Shown here piece by piece: positions 14,673 to 23,546 of a stretch of 26,709 nucleotides of DNA (the stretch's first letter is position 1; the number at the start of each line of letters is the position of its first letter). Source of the DNA: Duncaniella sp. (GTDB lineage: Bacteria; Bacteroidota; Bacteroidia; Bacteroidales; Muribaculaceae); the NCBI RefSeq assembly GCF_029054785.1, contig NZ_JAIDEN010000126.1, positions 1 through 26,709 on the forward strand, written 5' to 3'. The notes under the pieces are model-generated. The model saw nothing but the letters and a program-made list of their open reading frames with translations, made no database searches and was not told the origin of the DNA. The translations under genes and the position numbers were made by a program.

Positions 14673-16979
14673 TTATTCGATAGTCACTTTGTCAAGACGA
14701 TAGCCCTGGCCGGTGATGACGAGTCCGTTATTGGCCACGAGGTCATCAATGATCTCCTTCGTCAGCGAGACTTCAAGGAGGTTGTTTTCAGGAGTGTCGA
14801 TCTGGCTGTAAACATTGCCGGGAAGATTTGCCCAGCCATCGCCATGACGGAGAGAAATACACCACCATTCGCCGGGAGCGACTGCCGGGGTCATGTAGAA
14901 GCGGAGGATCTGACCGGGTTTGACAGAAGACCAGTCATAGCCATCCCATGCGAGGTCCTGGTTGCCGCCCCAGGCGCCGCAATCCCAGGCACCTGTCCAG
15001 ATAGCGGTTTCAAGAGATATCTCCCATTCGATGTCGACCTTGTTGAGTACGAACTGAGATCCGGTGATGACAAGACCGTTGCAGGCAACGATGTCCGCAA
15101 GGACTTCCTTGGTCAGGACTACGGAGAGAACGCCGTTTTCAGGATTGTCATACTGGCCGGGGATCGGGGCGGGCAGATTGCCCCATCCGTCAGCGTGACG
15201 GAGAGATACGCACCACCATTCGCCTTCGGCTACGGTCGGAGTCATGTAGAGAGTCAGGGTCGCACCTTCGGGCACCTGGCTCCAGTCATAGCCGCCCCAT
15301 GCAAGGTCCTGATTTCCGCCCCAGCCGGTGTTCTCCCACATGCCTGACCAGATGGTCATTCCGACATGGGTAGCAGGAATAACAGCGATGTCATAGCTGA
15401 TCGAACCGTTTGACGAAACAAGGGTGAAGTTTGAGTTCTTTCCGGCGGAACCGGGAACCTGAATAATGAGCATCGAACCGTTGAGGATGTACTGGACGTT
15501 CTGACCGTTGACCTGTACGCCGGTAAGTTTATCGGCATTGGCTATTGTCACTACGAAAGTTTCTCCGGCACGGATCTCGGTGTCTTCACCGGGAAGTTCA
15601 GTGGCATAGGCACATTCGGGAGCCGAGAGTTCGACATTGCCGACTTCCACGCTCTCGCCGTTTGTCAGAGTGAGTGTTACGGCGTTAGCTCCGGCTGAAA
15701 GGGTTGCGGGGACTGTCACGGAGAATTCTGTCGATGTCGGGTTAGAGACTTCGACTGTTGTCGAGCCTGCAAAGGTGATTGAGGCTACGTTCTGAAGGTT
15801 GCGGCCCTTGACGGTGAGAGCGCCGGCGAGTGCGGCGGGCTGCGGGTCAAAGCCTACGGCTTCGGGCTTGAGGGTAGCGACGGCCACCTCAACTGATTCG
15901 CCTGAGGCGGTGTTGAGGATGAGGTTGCCGCTCTGAGTTCCGACAGGGACAACGAGGGTGATTTCAGTGGCCGACTGGGTTTCGGGAGCCACAGGCTTTT
16001 CAACATTGGGGAAGACCACTTCGGTGATCAGCTCCATGTTGAGGCCTTTGAGTTTGATGACGTCACCGGCCCAGATGTCAGCGGCGGGTTCTGCAACTAC
16101 ATCTTCGGGCACTGCGACTCCGATAGTGGCAACTGCGATCTCAACGCCTGAGGCGGGAACCATGCGGATTGTGCCGTTTGACACGTTGGCAGGAAGTACG
16201 AATGAAAGCTCATTTCCTTCGTCATTGATAGTAAACTCGACTTCATCACCGTTAGGCATCACAATCTTTGTGACGAGGTCGAAGTCGGCACCCTTGACGG
16301 TGATGGTGTTGCCGGGCTTGACACCTGTAAGGTCAAGAACGTTTTCAGCAATCGGCAGAGTGACAACGAGTTCTTCCTCTGAATAAATCCAGTTAGGCAT
16401 TTCAGCTGCGTCGCTGAGAATGATCTTGCCAGACTGAGCCTCAGCGGGAACAAGGAGCTTGATTTCAGCACGTGAATGAGCAAGGAAGTCATCTTCCGAC
16501 ACAACCACATCCTTGCTGAAAATAACTTCGTGGATGAGATTGAGATAATCACCGGCAATGGTGAACTCGTCACCGGGCTTGACAGTTGTCGGAGCGAAGC
16601 TTTCAAGCGAGATAGGCTCGGTGAAAGAAATAGGAGTCTTAGTCGTAATGGTGCCTTTGGCATATTTCAAAGTCACCAGACCGGGTTCGGCATTCTGGGG
16701 AACGGTGATACGGATTTCGGTATTGGAAATAACCCTGATGTCGGTTATCTCACCGGTACCGGGAAGCGTGACAGACTGAATCTGATTCATGCCGGAACCG
16801 AGGAAGCGGAGTTCACCGCCACGGGCAACGGGACACGGACCAAAAACATTCAGAGAAACCCCTCCCACATATTGGTTGGTATTGAGGTCATTGTCATCGT
16901 CACAAGATGTAAATGTGACACCAGACAGCATCAATGCACCAGCCATTAGCAATGCTGAGAATTTATATTTGAAGTTCAT
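14673..16979 (-). CDS. Surface glycan-binding lipoprotein with tandem IPT/TIG domains and two C-terminal beta-sandwich repeats
   Basis: I start this 768-residue protein at the ATG at 16979, which gives a normal lipoprotein signal (Cys26 in FTSC followed by DDDND); an upstream extension would overlap the preceding gene. Residues ~38-535 form about six IPT/TIG-like Ig folds (recurring patterns such as VKPGDEFTIAGDYL, VKPGNTITVKGADF, IWAGDVIKLKGLNM, ALAGALTVKGRNL). The C-terminus holds two ~110-residue repeats (542-652 and 659-768), about 60% identical, with conserved aromatics: IW(S/T)G, GWGGNQDLAW, YDW, GEWWC, RH-DGW. These look like carbohydrate-binding platforms. TIG-stalk lipoproteins after SusD serve as surface glycan-binding proteins, so it should hold mannan near SusCD. 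Ligand preference is not shown by the sequence. Confidence 0.82.
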   Translation of the reverse strand: MNFKYKFSALLMAGALMLSGVTFTSCDDDNDLNTNQYVGGVSLNVFGPCPVARGGELRFLGSGMNQIQSVTLPGTGEITDIRVISNTEIRITVPQNAEPGLVTLKYAKGTITTKTPISFTEPISLESFAPTTVKPGDEFTIAGDYLNLIHEVIFSKDVVVSEDDFLAHSRAEIKLLVPAEAQSGKIILSDAAEMPNWIYSEEELVVTLPIAENVLDLTGVKPGNTITVKGADFDLVTKIVMPNGDEVEFTINDEGNELSFVLPANVSNGTIRMVPASGVEIAVATIGVAVPEDVVAEPAADIWAGDVIKLKGLNMELITEVVFPNVEKPVAPETQSATEITLVVPVGTQSGNLILNTASGESVEVAVATLKPEAVGFDPQPAALAGALTVKGRNLQNVASITFAGSTTVEVSNPTSTEFSVTVPATLSAGANAVTLTLTNGESVEVGNVELSAPECAYATELPGEDTEIRAGETFVVTIANADKLTGVQVNGQNVQYILNGSMLIIQVPGSAGKNSNFTLVSSNGSISYDIAVIPATHVGMTIWSGMWENTGWGGNQDLAWGGYDWSQVPEGATLTLYMTPTVAEGEWWCVSLRHADGWGNLPAPIPGQYDNPENGVLSVVLTKEVLADIVACNGLVITGSQFVLNKVDIEWEISLETAIWTGAWDCGAWGGNQDLAWDGYDWSSVKPGQILRFYMTPAVAPGEWWCISLRHGDGWANLPGNVYSQIDTPENNLLEVSLTKEIIDDLVANNGLVITGQGYRLDKVTIE

Positions 16980-17004
16980 TGTTATTCGTATTAAAATCAG
17001 CGAA

Positions 17005-18309
17005 TTAATTATTCGGAACAAGGCGGATATTATCAATGGCGATATAGATCCGGCTTGATACTTCCGAAGACTGAGAGCCGGCATAGACAATAAATGTAAG
17101 GCCTGAGAAAGATTCTGCACTCAGCGGAACTTTAGGAGTGTCCGCATAACGGGTGAAGACAAAATTCGAGAGCGGAATGGTGACGGTGGTCCAACGGCCT
17201 CCGGTATCGTAAGAACCTGTTGAGCTCCAGGGAGTCCAAAGAGCACGTGCGTTGTCATCACTGCCGATATAACCGTTAGTAGGATTATTCTCCATGTTTG
17301 TCTCGGCATAAGAAGTGAAGATGCAGTTCAGCGCAACACCTGTCCACGGAGTTGACGACGGGATGCAGACCTCAAACTTCAGGGCATAGTCAGACCAGGA
17401 TGTGGGATCGAATTCATCGCCGAGCATGGTGCTCAGTTCCTGGTGGCCGTCGGAGACATTGGGCCAGTAGTTGAACGAAACGGCATCCTCATCAGGCCAA
17501 TCACTATTGGTCATTAACTCCTTGTTGAAGAGAATATAGTTGCCGTCAAGAGGTTCGATACCTTCCACCGCTCCTGTCTGGAGGACTTTTTCACCGCTGC
17601 GCCAGCCGTTGCCGATGGCAAGACCGTTGACGCCGTCCCAGTCGAAAAGCATGCCGCGGGTATCGCGATAGTGCAGCGAACTCTGACCGGTTCCATAGAT
17701 GGATGTCACGGAAATCGTGCCTTCAAGATCTGCATTCTGCGGAACAACAACATTAAAGGAGTTTTTGGTTATTTGGGAAACCTGCTCTGCCTTGATGTTT
17801 CCAGGGAAAGTTGCGTAGAGGGGTACGTTGGGATCGTCAATAAAGAAATCGCCGTATACGGTTATTTCTTCACCCGGTTTGGCCCATTCGTTGGACACAG
17901 AAGTGATGACCGGTTTCGGAACAAGGACCTTGAAGTCATATTCAGTTCTTTTTCCTGCCTTGTTGACCATATAGATCTTATTTGTCACTTCCTCAGGAAT
18001 ACCGCCGGGGATAGCGACAATAAAGGTATGGTCTGTCAGATAGCTCGTGTTGAGGACCGCTTTCTGATCATTGAAATAAATTTCATTGATGCTGCGAAGA
18101 TTGTCACCGACAAGACAGATGACGCTCTCCATGTAGGCTGCTTCGATAAGAGAGTCTGCCGATTCCACTGAAGCCATGCGGACGTATTTGACAACCGGTG
18201 TTCCACCCGTGGCTTCAAATTTATCAGGCTGATCCTCGCATGAAGTGAGGGAAAGCCCCAACACTCCCGCCATGAGGATTATCGAAGATAAATATTTATT
18301 TAATTTCAT
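17005..18309 (-). CDS. Surface glycan-binding lipoprotein (SGBP-B-like, TIG plus C-terminal binding domain)
   Basis: This 434-residue lipoprotein has Cys24 in LTSC followed by EDQPD, an acidic export signal predicting surface location. Residues ~35-215 form two IPT/TIG-like domains (the second opens VPKPVITSVSNEWAKPGEEI). From ~218 a beta-rich domain runs to the end (LFDWDGVNG, LKFEVCIPSSTPWTG, LWTPWSS, GRWTTVTIPLSNF, YIAIDNIRLVP). This resembles the C-terminal glycan-binding domain of SGBP-B proteins first described in xyloglucan PULs. It follows SusD after 23 bases and precedes the second binding protein by 25 bases, the usual SusC-SusD-SGBP order. It should capture mannan/glucomannan chains; which aromatics bind sugar cannot be told here. 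Confidence 0.85.
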   Translation of the reverse strand: MKLNKYLSSIILMAGVLGLSLTSCEDQPDKFEATGGTPVVKYVRMASVESADSLIEAAYMESVICLVGDNLRSINEIYFNDQKAVLNTSYLTDHTFIVAIPGGIPEEVTNKIYMVNKAGKRTEYDFKVLVPKPVITSVSNEWAKPGEEITVYGDFFIDDPNVPLYATFPGNIKAEQVSQITKNSFNVVVPQNADLEGTISVTSIYGTGQSSLHYRDTRGMLFDWDGVNGLAIGNGWRSGEKVLQTGAVEGIEPLDGNYILFNKELMTNSDWPDEDAVSFNYWPNVSDGHQELSTMLGDEFDPTSWSDYALKFEVCIPSSTPWTGVALNCIFTSYAETNMENNPTNGYIGSDDNARALWTPWSSTGSYDTGGRWTTVTIPLSNFVFTRYADTPKVPLSAESFSGLTFIVYAGSQSSEVSSRIYIAIDNIRLVPNN

Positions 18310-18332
18310 GTCGTGATATACTGATTTGAATA

Positions 18333-20066
18333 TTAATAAGAATAGGTTGAACGGATATCAACGCGAACCGGGTCGTTCATCAACGAGGGGTTGAACACGA
18401 TATCGGTTTCAGGAAGAGGAAGAGTGTATTTCGACTTGTCGACAGTAATGTTAGGCTCGATTTCTTCAGCATAACGTACAGACTCTGTGAGCACCCAGCG
18501 ACCTGTCTCATAATATGTCTTATAGAGGTCATCAAGTCCGTAATAAGTGGATCTGCGCTGGCTTTCAAGCTCACGGCTGCAAGCTGCGGCATCGTAATAG
18601 CTGCGGCGGACGTAGTCAAACCAACGGTCACCCTCGAATGCGAGTTCCAGGCGGCGCTCTTTCCAGACATCGTCAAACGATACGGATGCAGGACGGGTGG
18701 CGCCGTGAACGGCACGAGAGCGCACGGCATAGAAAGCGTCGATTGCCGAAGCGTCGGAAGTCGAAGAGTTATTACCGATTACAGACTCGGTATAGACAAG
18801 ATAGATGTCGGAGAGACGGAGCAGATGGGTTGCAAGGCCGTTGGCCTGATCCTGCGGATAATAGCCGAGGCCCTGATAGTGATCCTCAGAGTTTCCGTAA
18901 AGATGCTTCACCTGATTAGCGCCTGTTCCTGAATTGAGCGAATAAGTCTTACCGGGTGCATAGTCAGCATCGTAGAGGAAGCGCAAGTAGTCGAAACCGC
19001 CTTTGTTGCGCCAGAACTGCGGATAGACGTCGCCGGGCATCATCATCGTGGCTTTGCGGCGGGTGTCAGCCGAGGGGTTCTGCTCAGGCGAACGCAGCGG
19101 GCTTACGCCGAAAGCGTCCTGAAGGTCTGCGGAAGGCACTGTCCAGTCGCCCCAGCACATTCCGTAGCTGTCGAAACCGTTCATACCAACCTCCTGCTGC
19201 AAGTAGTTGTTGGCAGTCCAAGGATCACGCGAACCATACCAGGCAAGAGAAATCAAAGCTTCCTGATTCTTATTAAATTCCAGTTTGAAGTTGTCCTCAT
19301 AGTTAGAGAGCAGACTGCGACCGGAATTGTCAATCACATCTTTGGCATAACGAGCTGCTGCATCAAGATCATCTTGATTTCGGCTGCCTTCCAGACCAAG
19401 GCCGGAACGTGTCAAAAGAACTTTTGCCAAAAGGCCTTCAGCAGAATAATAGTCAATGCGACCGGGTTCGTATTTTTTGCCGTCAAGAAGTTTCATGGCT
19501 TCTTCAAGGGTCATCACGATATATTCATAAATGTCACGGCGGTCGACTTTCTGTTTTGTATTGGATATACCGGCACCGATTTCAGAACCGTTGTCATGGA
19601 CAAGAGGTACATCTCCCCAAAGTCTGACAATATAGAAATAAGCAAGAGCTTTCAGGGTCAGAGCCTCACCCATAGCGCGTTCCTTGGCATAGCCGGAAGC
19701 GTTGGCACCTTTCAGGAGTCCGTAGACGGTGTTGCAGTGTGCATTGGTCTGCCACAAAGCCTCAGAACACTTTCTGATTTTTTCATGGCTTCCATCGACA
19801 GAGAAGAGGACAAAAGGAGCATTGTCACCGCCCTCGTGGCAGTTGCCTGCAAGGTCTTCGGTTATATGATAGATCTGCTGGAGCATATCGTTCCAGGGCA
19901 TACTGTACAGATAGTTGACACCCTGATAGCACTCTTCATCACTCTGATAGAACTGGTCTACAACATAGCCGTCTTCTTTCGGACGATCGAGAAAATCCTC
20001 ACATGAAGAGAATCCGAGGCCCATCAAAGCAACAGGAATGCAATATTTTAAATTTGATATTTTCAT
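18333..20066 (-). CDS. susD: SusD/RagB family glycan-binding outer-membrane lipoprotein
   Basis: This 577-residue SusD homologue is the lid and glycan-binding partner of the neighbouring SusC. The signal peptide ends at Cys22 (FSSC) followed by EDFLD, the classic SusD N-terminus and an acidic surface-export signal. The N-terminal half contains tetratricopeptide-like helices, including the family pattern AYFYIVRLWGDVPLV near 165, and the C-terminal third has RRLELAFEGDRWFDYVRR, highly typical of SusD. It begins 18 bases after the SusC stop, so both are co-transcribed and probably co-translated at matched levels. Substrate specificity (mannan/glucomannan) is inferred from the locus. Confidence 0.95.
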   Translation of the reverse strand: MKISNLKYCIPVALMGLGFSSCEDFLDRPKEDGYVVDQFYQSDEECYQGVNYLYSMPWNDMLQQIYHITEDLAGNCHEGGDNAPFVLFSVDGSHEKIRKCSEALWQTNAHCNTVYGLLKGANASGYAKERAMGEALTLKALAYFYIVRLWGDVPLVHDNGSEIGAGISNTKQKVDRRDIYEYIVMTLEEAMKLLDGKKYEPGRIDYYSAEGLLAKVLLTRSGLGLEGSRNQDDLDAAARYAKDVIDNSGRSLLSNYEDNFKLEFNKNQEALISLAWYGSRDPWTANNYLQQEVGMNGFDSYGMCWGDWTVPSADLQDAFGVSPLRSPEQNPSADTRRKATMMMPGDVYPQFWRNKGGFDYLRFLYDADYAPGKTYSLNSGTGANQVKHLYGNSEDHYQGLGYYPQDQANGLATHLLRLSDIYLVYTESVIGNNSSTSDASAIDAFYAVRSRAVHGATRPASVSFDDVWKERRLELAFEGDRWFDYVRRSYYDAAACSRELESQRRSTYYGLDDLYKTYYETGRWVLTESVRYAEEIEPNITVDKSKYTLPLPETDIVFNPSLMNDPVRVDIRSTYSY

Positions 20067-20084
20067 GATTTGGAATCTGAGAAG

Positions 20085-23000
20085 TTAGAATGAAACATTT
20101 AAGCCGAATGAATAGACTGTCGGCGAGGGATAACGGCCGTTGTCAAGTCCATAGACATTGGCAGAAGACGAACTTGCCCCGATTTCAGGATCATAACCTT
20201 TATATTTGGTAAAGGTGTGAAGATTCTGCAGATTGCAATAGACTCTCAGGTTTTCGAGTCTCATTTTGCGGATCAGCCTGGAGGGGAAAGTATAACCTAA
20301 AGTAATGTTCTTGATTCTGATATAGGAACCGTCTTCTATGTAACGGTCCGAGATGCGGTCGTTAGCGTTAGGATTACCTGTTGTAAGGCGTGGAATCTTA
20401 GTCTTATAATTGGCTACACGTACATTGGTGATATCATCATACCAGTACTGTCCGTCAGGATAAACCTTGTCGGGATCAATAGGCACAAGCTTGGCTCGGT
20501 CGTTGACAACAGCCAGCTGATTACCCCACGAAGAAGTCATTTTTGTAAGATTCTTCGCCATATAGTTCATGACCTTGTTGCCGTATGAACCGTTAAGGAA
20601 AATAGAGAGATCGAAATCCTTGTAATGGAAAGTATTTGTCCATCCGAATGTGAATTTGGGCATCGGAGAACCAATGTCTGTACGGTCGTATGCGTCGATT
20701 ACGCCGTCAGGCACACCGTCGGGACCGCTGATATCCTTGAACTTGATGTCGCCGGGCCATACGGTCTGATTTCGGTTGAAGACACCGTTAGTCGGATAGG
20801 CCGCGGGCTTCGGAGAGTTCTGGATGTCTTCAAGATCGCGGTAAACACCGTCGGTCACATAACCGAAGAAATTGTAGAGCGATTTACCCACTACGGAACG
20901 TGATACTTCATCAGACCACTGGCCATAGCCCATGATGACCGAAGCATCACTGCCGTCGATCTTGATAAGTTTGTTGCGGTTGAACGAGATCACGAAATCC
21001 GATCCCCAAGAGAAGTCTTTGGTATCGATGGGACGGGTGTTGAGAGTGATTTCAAGACCCTGGTTGCGGATGTCGCCGAAGTTGCCCCAAGGCGCTGTAA
21101 GTTGAGAAGATTCGTTTCCGTTTGTTCCCATATAGGTCGGAAGCTGCTGTTTCATGAGCATATCCTTGGATTCCTTGGTATAGAGGTCGAGGATAAGGTC
21201 GATGCGGTTGTTGAGGAAGGAAAGGTCGAGACCGATATTCCACTGTTCCTGAGATTCCCATTTGATATTCGGGTTGGCAATCTGAGTAGGACGATAGCTG
21301 ACTCCAAGACCGGTCATGATGCGTGAGCTGAGCGGCGAACCCCATAGATAGCTTTTATCTCCGGCATTACCGGTCTGACCCCAGCCGAGGCGGAGTTTAC
21401 CGTTATTGAACCAGTCGGCGATACCTGAGAAGAATTTCTCATTGCTGAAACGCCATGCTGCGGCAACAGAGTGGAATCCTGCCCAGCGGTTGTTTGGACC
21501 GAAATTCGACGAACCATCATAACGATAGGTATAGGTCAGCATATAGCGACCGTCCCAGTTAAGGGTCTCGCGAGTGAAGAAGGAAGCCATCGCACTTGAA
21601 CCATAACCATTAGTAAATGCTTGTGTTCCGGTTCCGAGATATGGATTGTGGACAAGGTCATTGGGGAGGCGGGTATTGGAGATTCGTGTATCCTCATATT
21701 TGGATTCCCAACATTCCTGACCAAGCATTATCGAATAGTTGAGCAGACTGATCTTGTCGCTCCATGTAAGGTAGTTCTTTACCTGCCAGAAAGTATATTT
21801 GCTGCGCGACATCGCCGCAGAGTTCTCATCACGCTTCCAGGAACCGAGGTCGATCACAGGTTTGTAGGTCTGTGCTTTTACCCAGTTGATATCATAGCCG
21901 AATTCAGAATGCCACACGAGTTGCTTGACAGGCTGAATTTCCAAGAAGAAGTTGCCGTTGAGTTTCTGACGTCCGAGCTTGATTTCGTCGAGCATCGCGA
22001 TTGCCACGGGATTGGGATTGGTCTGGCCTTCGCGCACAATGGTCGCATAGCTTCCGTCGATATTATAGATAGGTATATCCGGATTGGTTGTAAGCGAATA
22101 GTTTACAATACCGTTTTCAGAATCTGCAAGTTTCAGATTTTCATCGGTATTGGCATAGTTGGCTGACAAACCGAGTTTCAACCAAGATTTCAACTGAGAA
22201 TCGAGGTTGACGCGGAATGAATAACGAGAGAAATCAGAGCCGATGATAGTACCTTCCTGATCCATGTATGAACCGGAAACATAGTACTGAACTTTTTCGG
22301 TACCACCCTGTACGCCTACCTGATGCTGATGCTGGAGAGCGGTGCGGAAAATTGCATCCTGCCAGTTGGTACCCTTACCGAGCAGCGAGGGATCAGAAAG
22401 ATAGGGATCGGATTTTGCCTGTCCGTCAGCGACAAAGTCGTTGAAATATTCGGCGTATTCACGCAGGTTCATAATGTCAAGACGCTCGTTCTGACGCTGC
22501 CATGCAACCATACCGTCGTAGGTAAATTTGGCTTCGCCTGCTTTACCGCGCTTGGTGGTGATGAGCACAACACCGTTGGCGCCCTGTGCACCATAGATGG
22601 CGGTTGCGGAGGCGTCCTTTAGAATTTCCATTGACACGATGTCAGAGGGGTTGATGGTGGAAAGAGGTGATACTGATGTAACATCACCGTTTCCAAGAGC
22701 ATCACCAAGACCTAACGCGTGACCACTTGATCCACCTGCTGACTGAACGATCACACCGTCAATAACGTAGAGAGGCTCTGCGTTGGCGTTGATGGTGGCC
22801 TGACCGCGGACGCGGATAGAGCTTGACGAGCCGGGAGCACCGGATGTGGCAACTGCTGACACACCGGAAGCACGTCCCTGAAAAGACTGGTCGATGTTGG
22901 TGATGACAGAACCTTTGATCGCATTTTCGCCAAGCGATGTTGAAGCACCGGCGAGGTCGCTCTTTTTCATGGTACCGTAACCAACGACTACGACTTCGTC

Positions 23001-23318
23001 GAGAACTTCGGAGTCGTCTTCAAGGGTGACGGTCACGTCGGTGCGGCCGTTGAGGGCCACTTCCTGGGATTTCATTCCCACGTAAGAAACTATGAGAACG
23101 GCTTTTGCTGACTTCACTTTAAGCGCGAAGTCGCCGTCGATACCTGTTGCGGTACCGTTGGCGGTGTTGCCCTTCTCTTGCACTGTCGCGCCGATAAGCG
23201 GTTCGCCCGACTTATCCTGCACGATACCTTTCACGGAGACCTGTGCGACGGCGGAGAGCATAAAGCATAGCATCAATGCCGTCAACAGACCTCTAAGGCC
23301 AAAATTTTTACTTTTCAT
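20085..23318 (-). CDS. susC: SusC/RagA family TonB-dependent oligosaccharide transporter
   Basis: This 1077-residue outer-membrane beta-barrel imports oligosaccharides using TonB energy. The signal peptide ends near AVAQ (25/26). It is followed by a carboxypeptidase-regulatory-like (CarbopepD_reg) domain at ~28-105 (VKGIVQDKSGEPLIGATV...), the SusC TonB-box region DEVVVVGYGTMKKSDL at ~107-122, and a plug domain (PLYVIDGV, SMEILKDASATAIYG, GANGVVLITTKRG). A long TonB-dependent receptor barrel ends in aromatic Phe (FGLNVSF). There is no N-terminal secretin/STN domain, so sigma/anti-sigma transenvelope control by this transporter is unlikely. It is the first gene after the operator-rich promoter region and probably leads the main PUL transcript. 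Confidence 0.96.
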   Translation of the reverse strand: MKSKNFGLRGLLTALMLCFMLSAVAQVSVKGIVQDKSGEPLIGATVQEKGNTANGTATGIDGDFALKVKSAKAVLIVSYVGMKSQEVALNGRTDVTVTLEDDSEVLDEVVVVGYGTMKKSDLAGASTSLGENAIKGSVITNIDQSFQGRASGVSAVATSGAPGSSSSIRVRGQATINANAEPLYVIDGVIVQSAGGSSGHALGLGDALGNGDVTSVSPLSTINPSDIVSMEILKDASATAIYGAQGANGVVLITTKRGKAGEAKFTYDGMVAWQRQNERLDIMNLREYAEYFNDFVADGQAKSDPYLSDPSLLGKGTNWQDAIFRTALQHQHQVGVQGGTEKVQYYVSGSYMDQEGTIIGSDFSRYSFRVNLDSQLKSWLKLGLSANYANTDENLKLADSENGIVNYSLTTNPDIPIYNIDGSYATIVREGQTNPNPVAIAMLDEIKLGRQKLNGNFFLEIQPVKQLVWHSEFGYDINWVKAQTYKPVIDLGSWKRDENSAAMSRSKYTFWQVKNYLTWSDKISLLNYSIMLGQECWESKYEDTRISNTRLPNDLVHNPYLGTGTQAFTNGYGSSAMASFFTRETLNWDGRYMLTYTYRYDGSSNFGPNNRWAGFHSVAAAWRFSNEKFFSGIADWFNNGKLRLGWGQTGNAGDKSYLWGSPLSSRIMTGLGVSYRPTQIANPNIKWESQEQWNIGLDLSFLNNRIDLILDLYTKESKDMLMKQQLPTYMGTNGNESSQLTAPWGNFGDIRNQGLEITLNTRPIDTKDFSWGSDFVISFNRNKLIKIDGSDASVIMGYGQWSDEVSRSVVGKSLYNFFGYVTDGVYRDLEDIQNSPKPAAYPTNGVFNRNQTVWPGDIKFKDISGPDGVPDGVIDAYDRTDIGSPMPKFTFGWTNTFHYKDFDLSIFLNGSYGNKVMNYMAKNLTKMTSSWGNQLAVVNDRAKLVPIDPDKVYPDGQYWYDDITNVRVANYKTKIPRLTTGNPNANDRISDRYIEDGSYIRIKNITLGYTFPSRLIRKMRLENLRVYCNLQNLHTFTKYKGYDPEIGASSSSANVYGLDNGRYPSPTVYSFGLNVSF

Positions 23319-23399
23319 ATTGCAATTTTAAGGTAAGAGATATTGGTTTTAGGGTTAATGTTTGCGTTTATATCAGGTTTATCTTTCTTCTATGTATGG

Positions 23400-23407
23400 C
23401 AAAATTA
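23400..23407 (-). promoter_or_regulatory. Promoter -7 element (TAATTTTG) of the susC operon
   Basis: On the minus strand TAATTTTG is a perfect TAnnTTTG, giving a leader of about 75 bases before the susC ATG. No TTTG/TTG is found at the expected -33 position; that place is taken by the end of a GTGTAA-type half-site. This is the arrangement expected of an activator-dependent promoter. Confidence 0.6.
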
Positions 23408-23461
23408 GTGTAAAGCCCCCATAGCGCCTTACACTTTTTTACCACCTACTAACACTTTTTT
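23407..23461 (-). promoter_or_regulatory. Operator-like half-sites spaced 21-22 bp upstream of susC
   Basis: The 12-mers TTACACTTTTTT (23429-23440) and TAACACTTTTTT (23450-23461) are direct repeats exactly 21 bp apart. A third, inverted, AGTGTAA lies at 23407-23413, 22 bp from the first. The inverted pair also forms a 9-bp hairpin (23408-23416 with 23426-23434). Two helical turns between direct half-sites is the spacing used by AraC-type DNA-binding domains, the domain carried by hybrid two-component PUL regulators. The regulator itself is not in the window. Confidence 0.5.
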
Positions 23462-23526
23462 GCAAATAATTGAGCAGTGAGTTAAATTCTGATACTATTT
23501 TAACCTAAACTGCGTTAAATTTATTT

Positions 23527-23540
23527 GTGTAAGATTTACA
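23527..23540. promoter_or_regulatory. Additional GTGTAA/TTACA palindrome just after the GH5 gene
   Basis: TGTAA-GAT-TTACA (23528-23540, preceded by G) is a perfect 5+5 palindrome that repeats the GTGTAA/TTACA theme of the susC operator, about 65-75 bases further upstream and seven bases past the GH5 stop. It may be a remote site for the same regulator, or a chance A/T-rich palindrome. Confidence 0.3.
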
Positions 23541-23546
23541 ATATCC

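Noticed and set aside
16980..17120. 47-residue N-terminal extension of the TIG-domain binding protein
   Set aside because: It would overlap the end of the upstream SGBP gene and bury the lipoprotein signal peptide.
23408..23440. Plus-strand terminator formed by the hairpin and T-run upstream of susC
   Set aside because: It has stem plus TTTTTT on the plus strand, but no plus-strand gene is near; the half-site pattern at 21-22 bp spacing explains it better as an operator.
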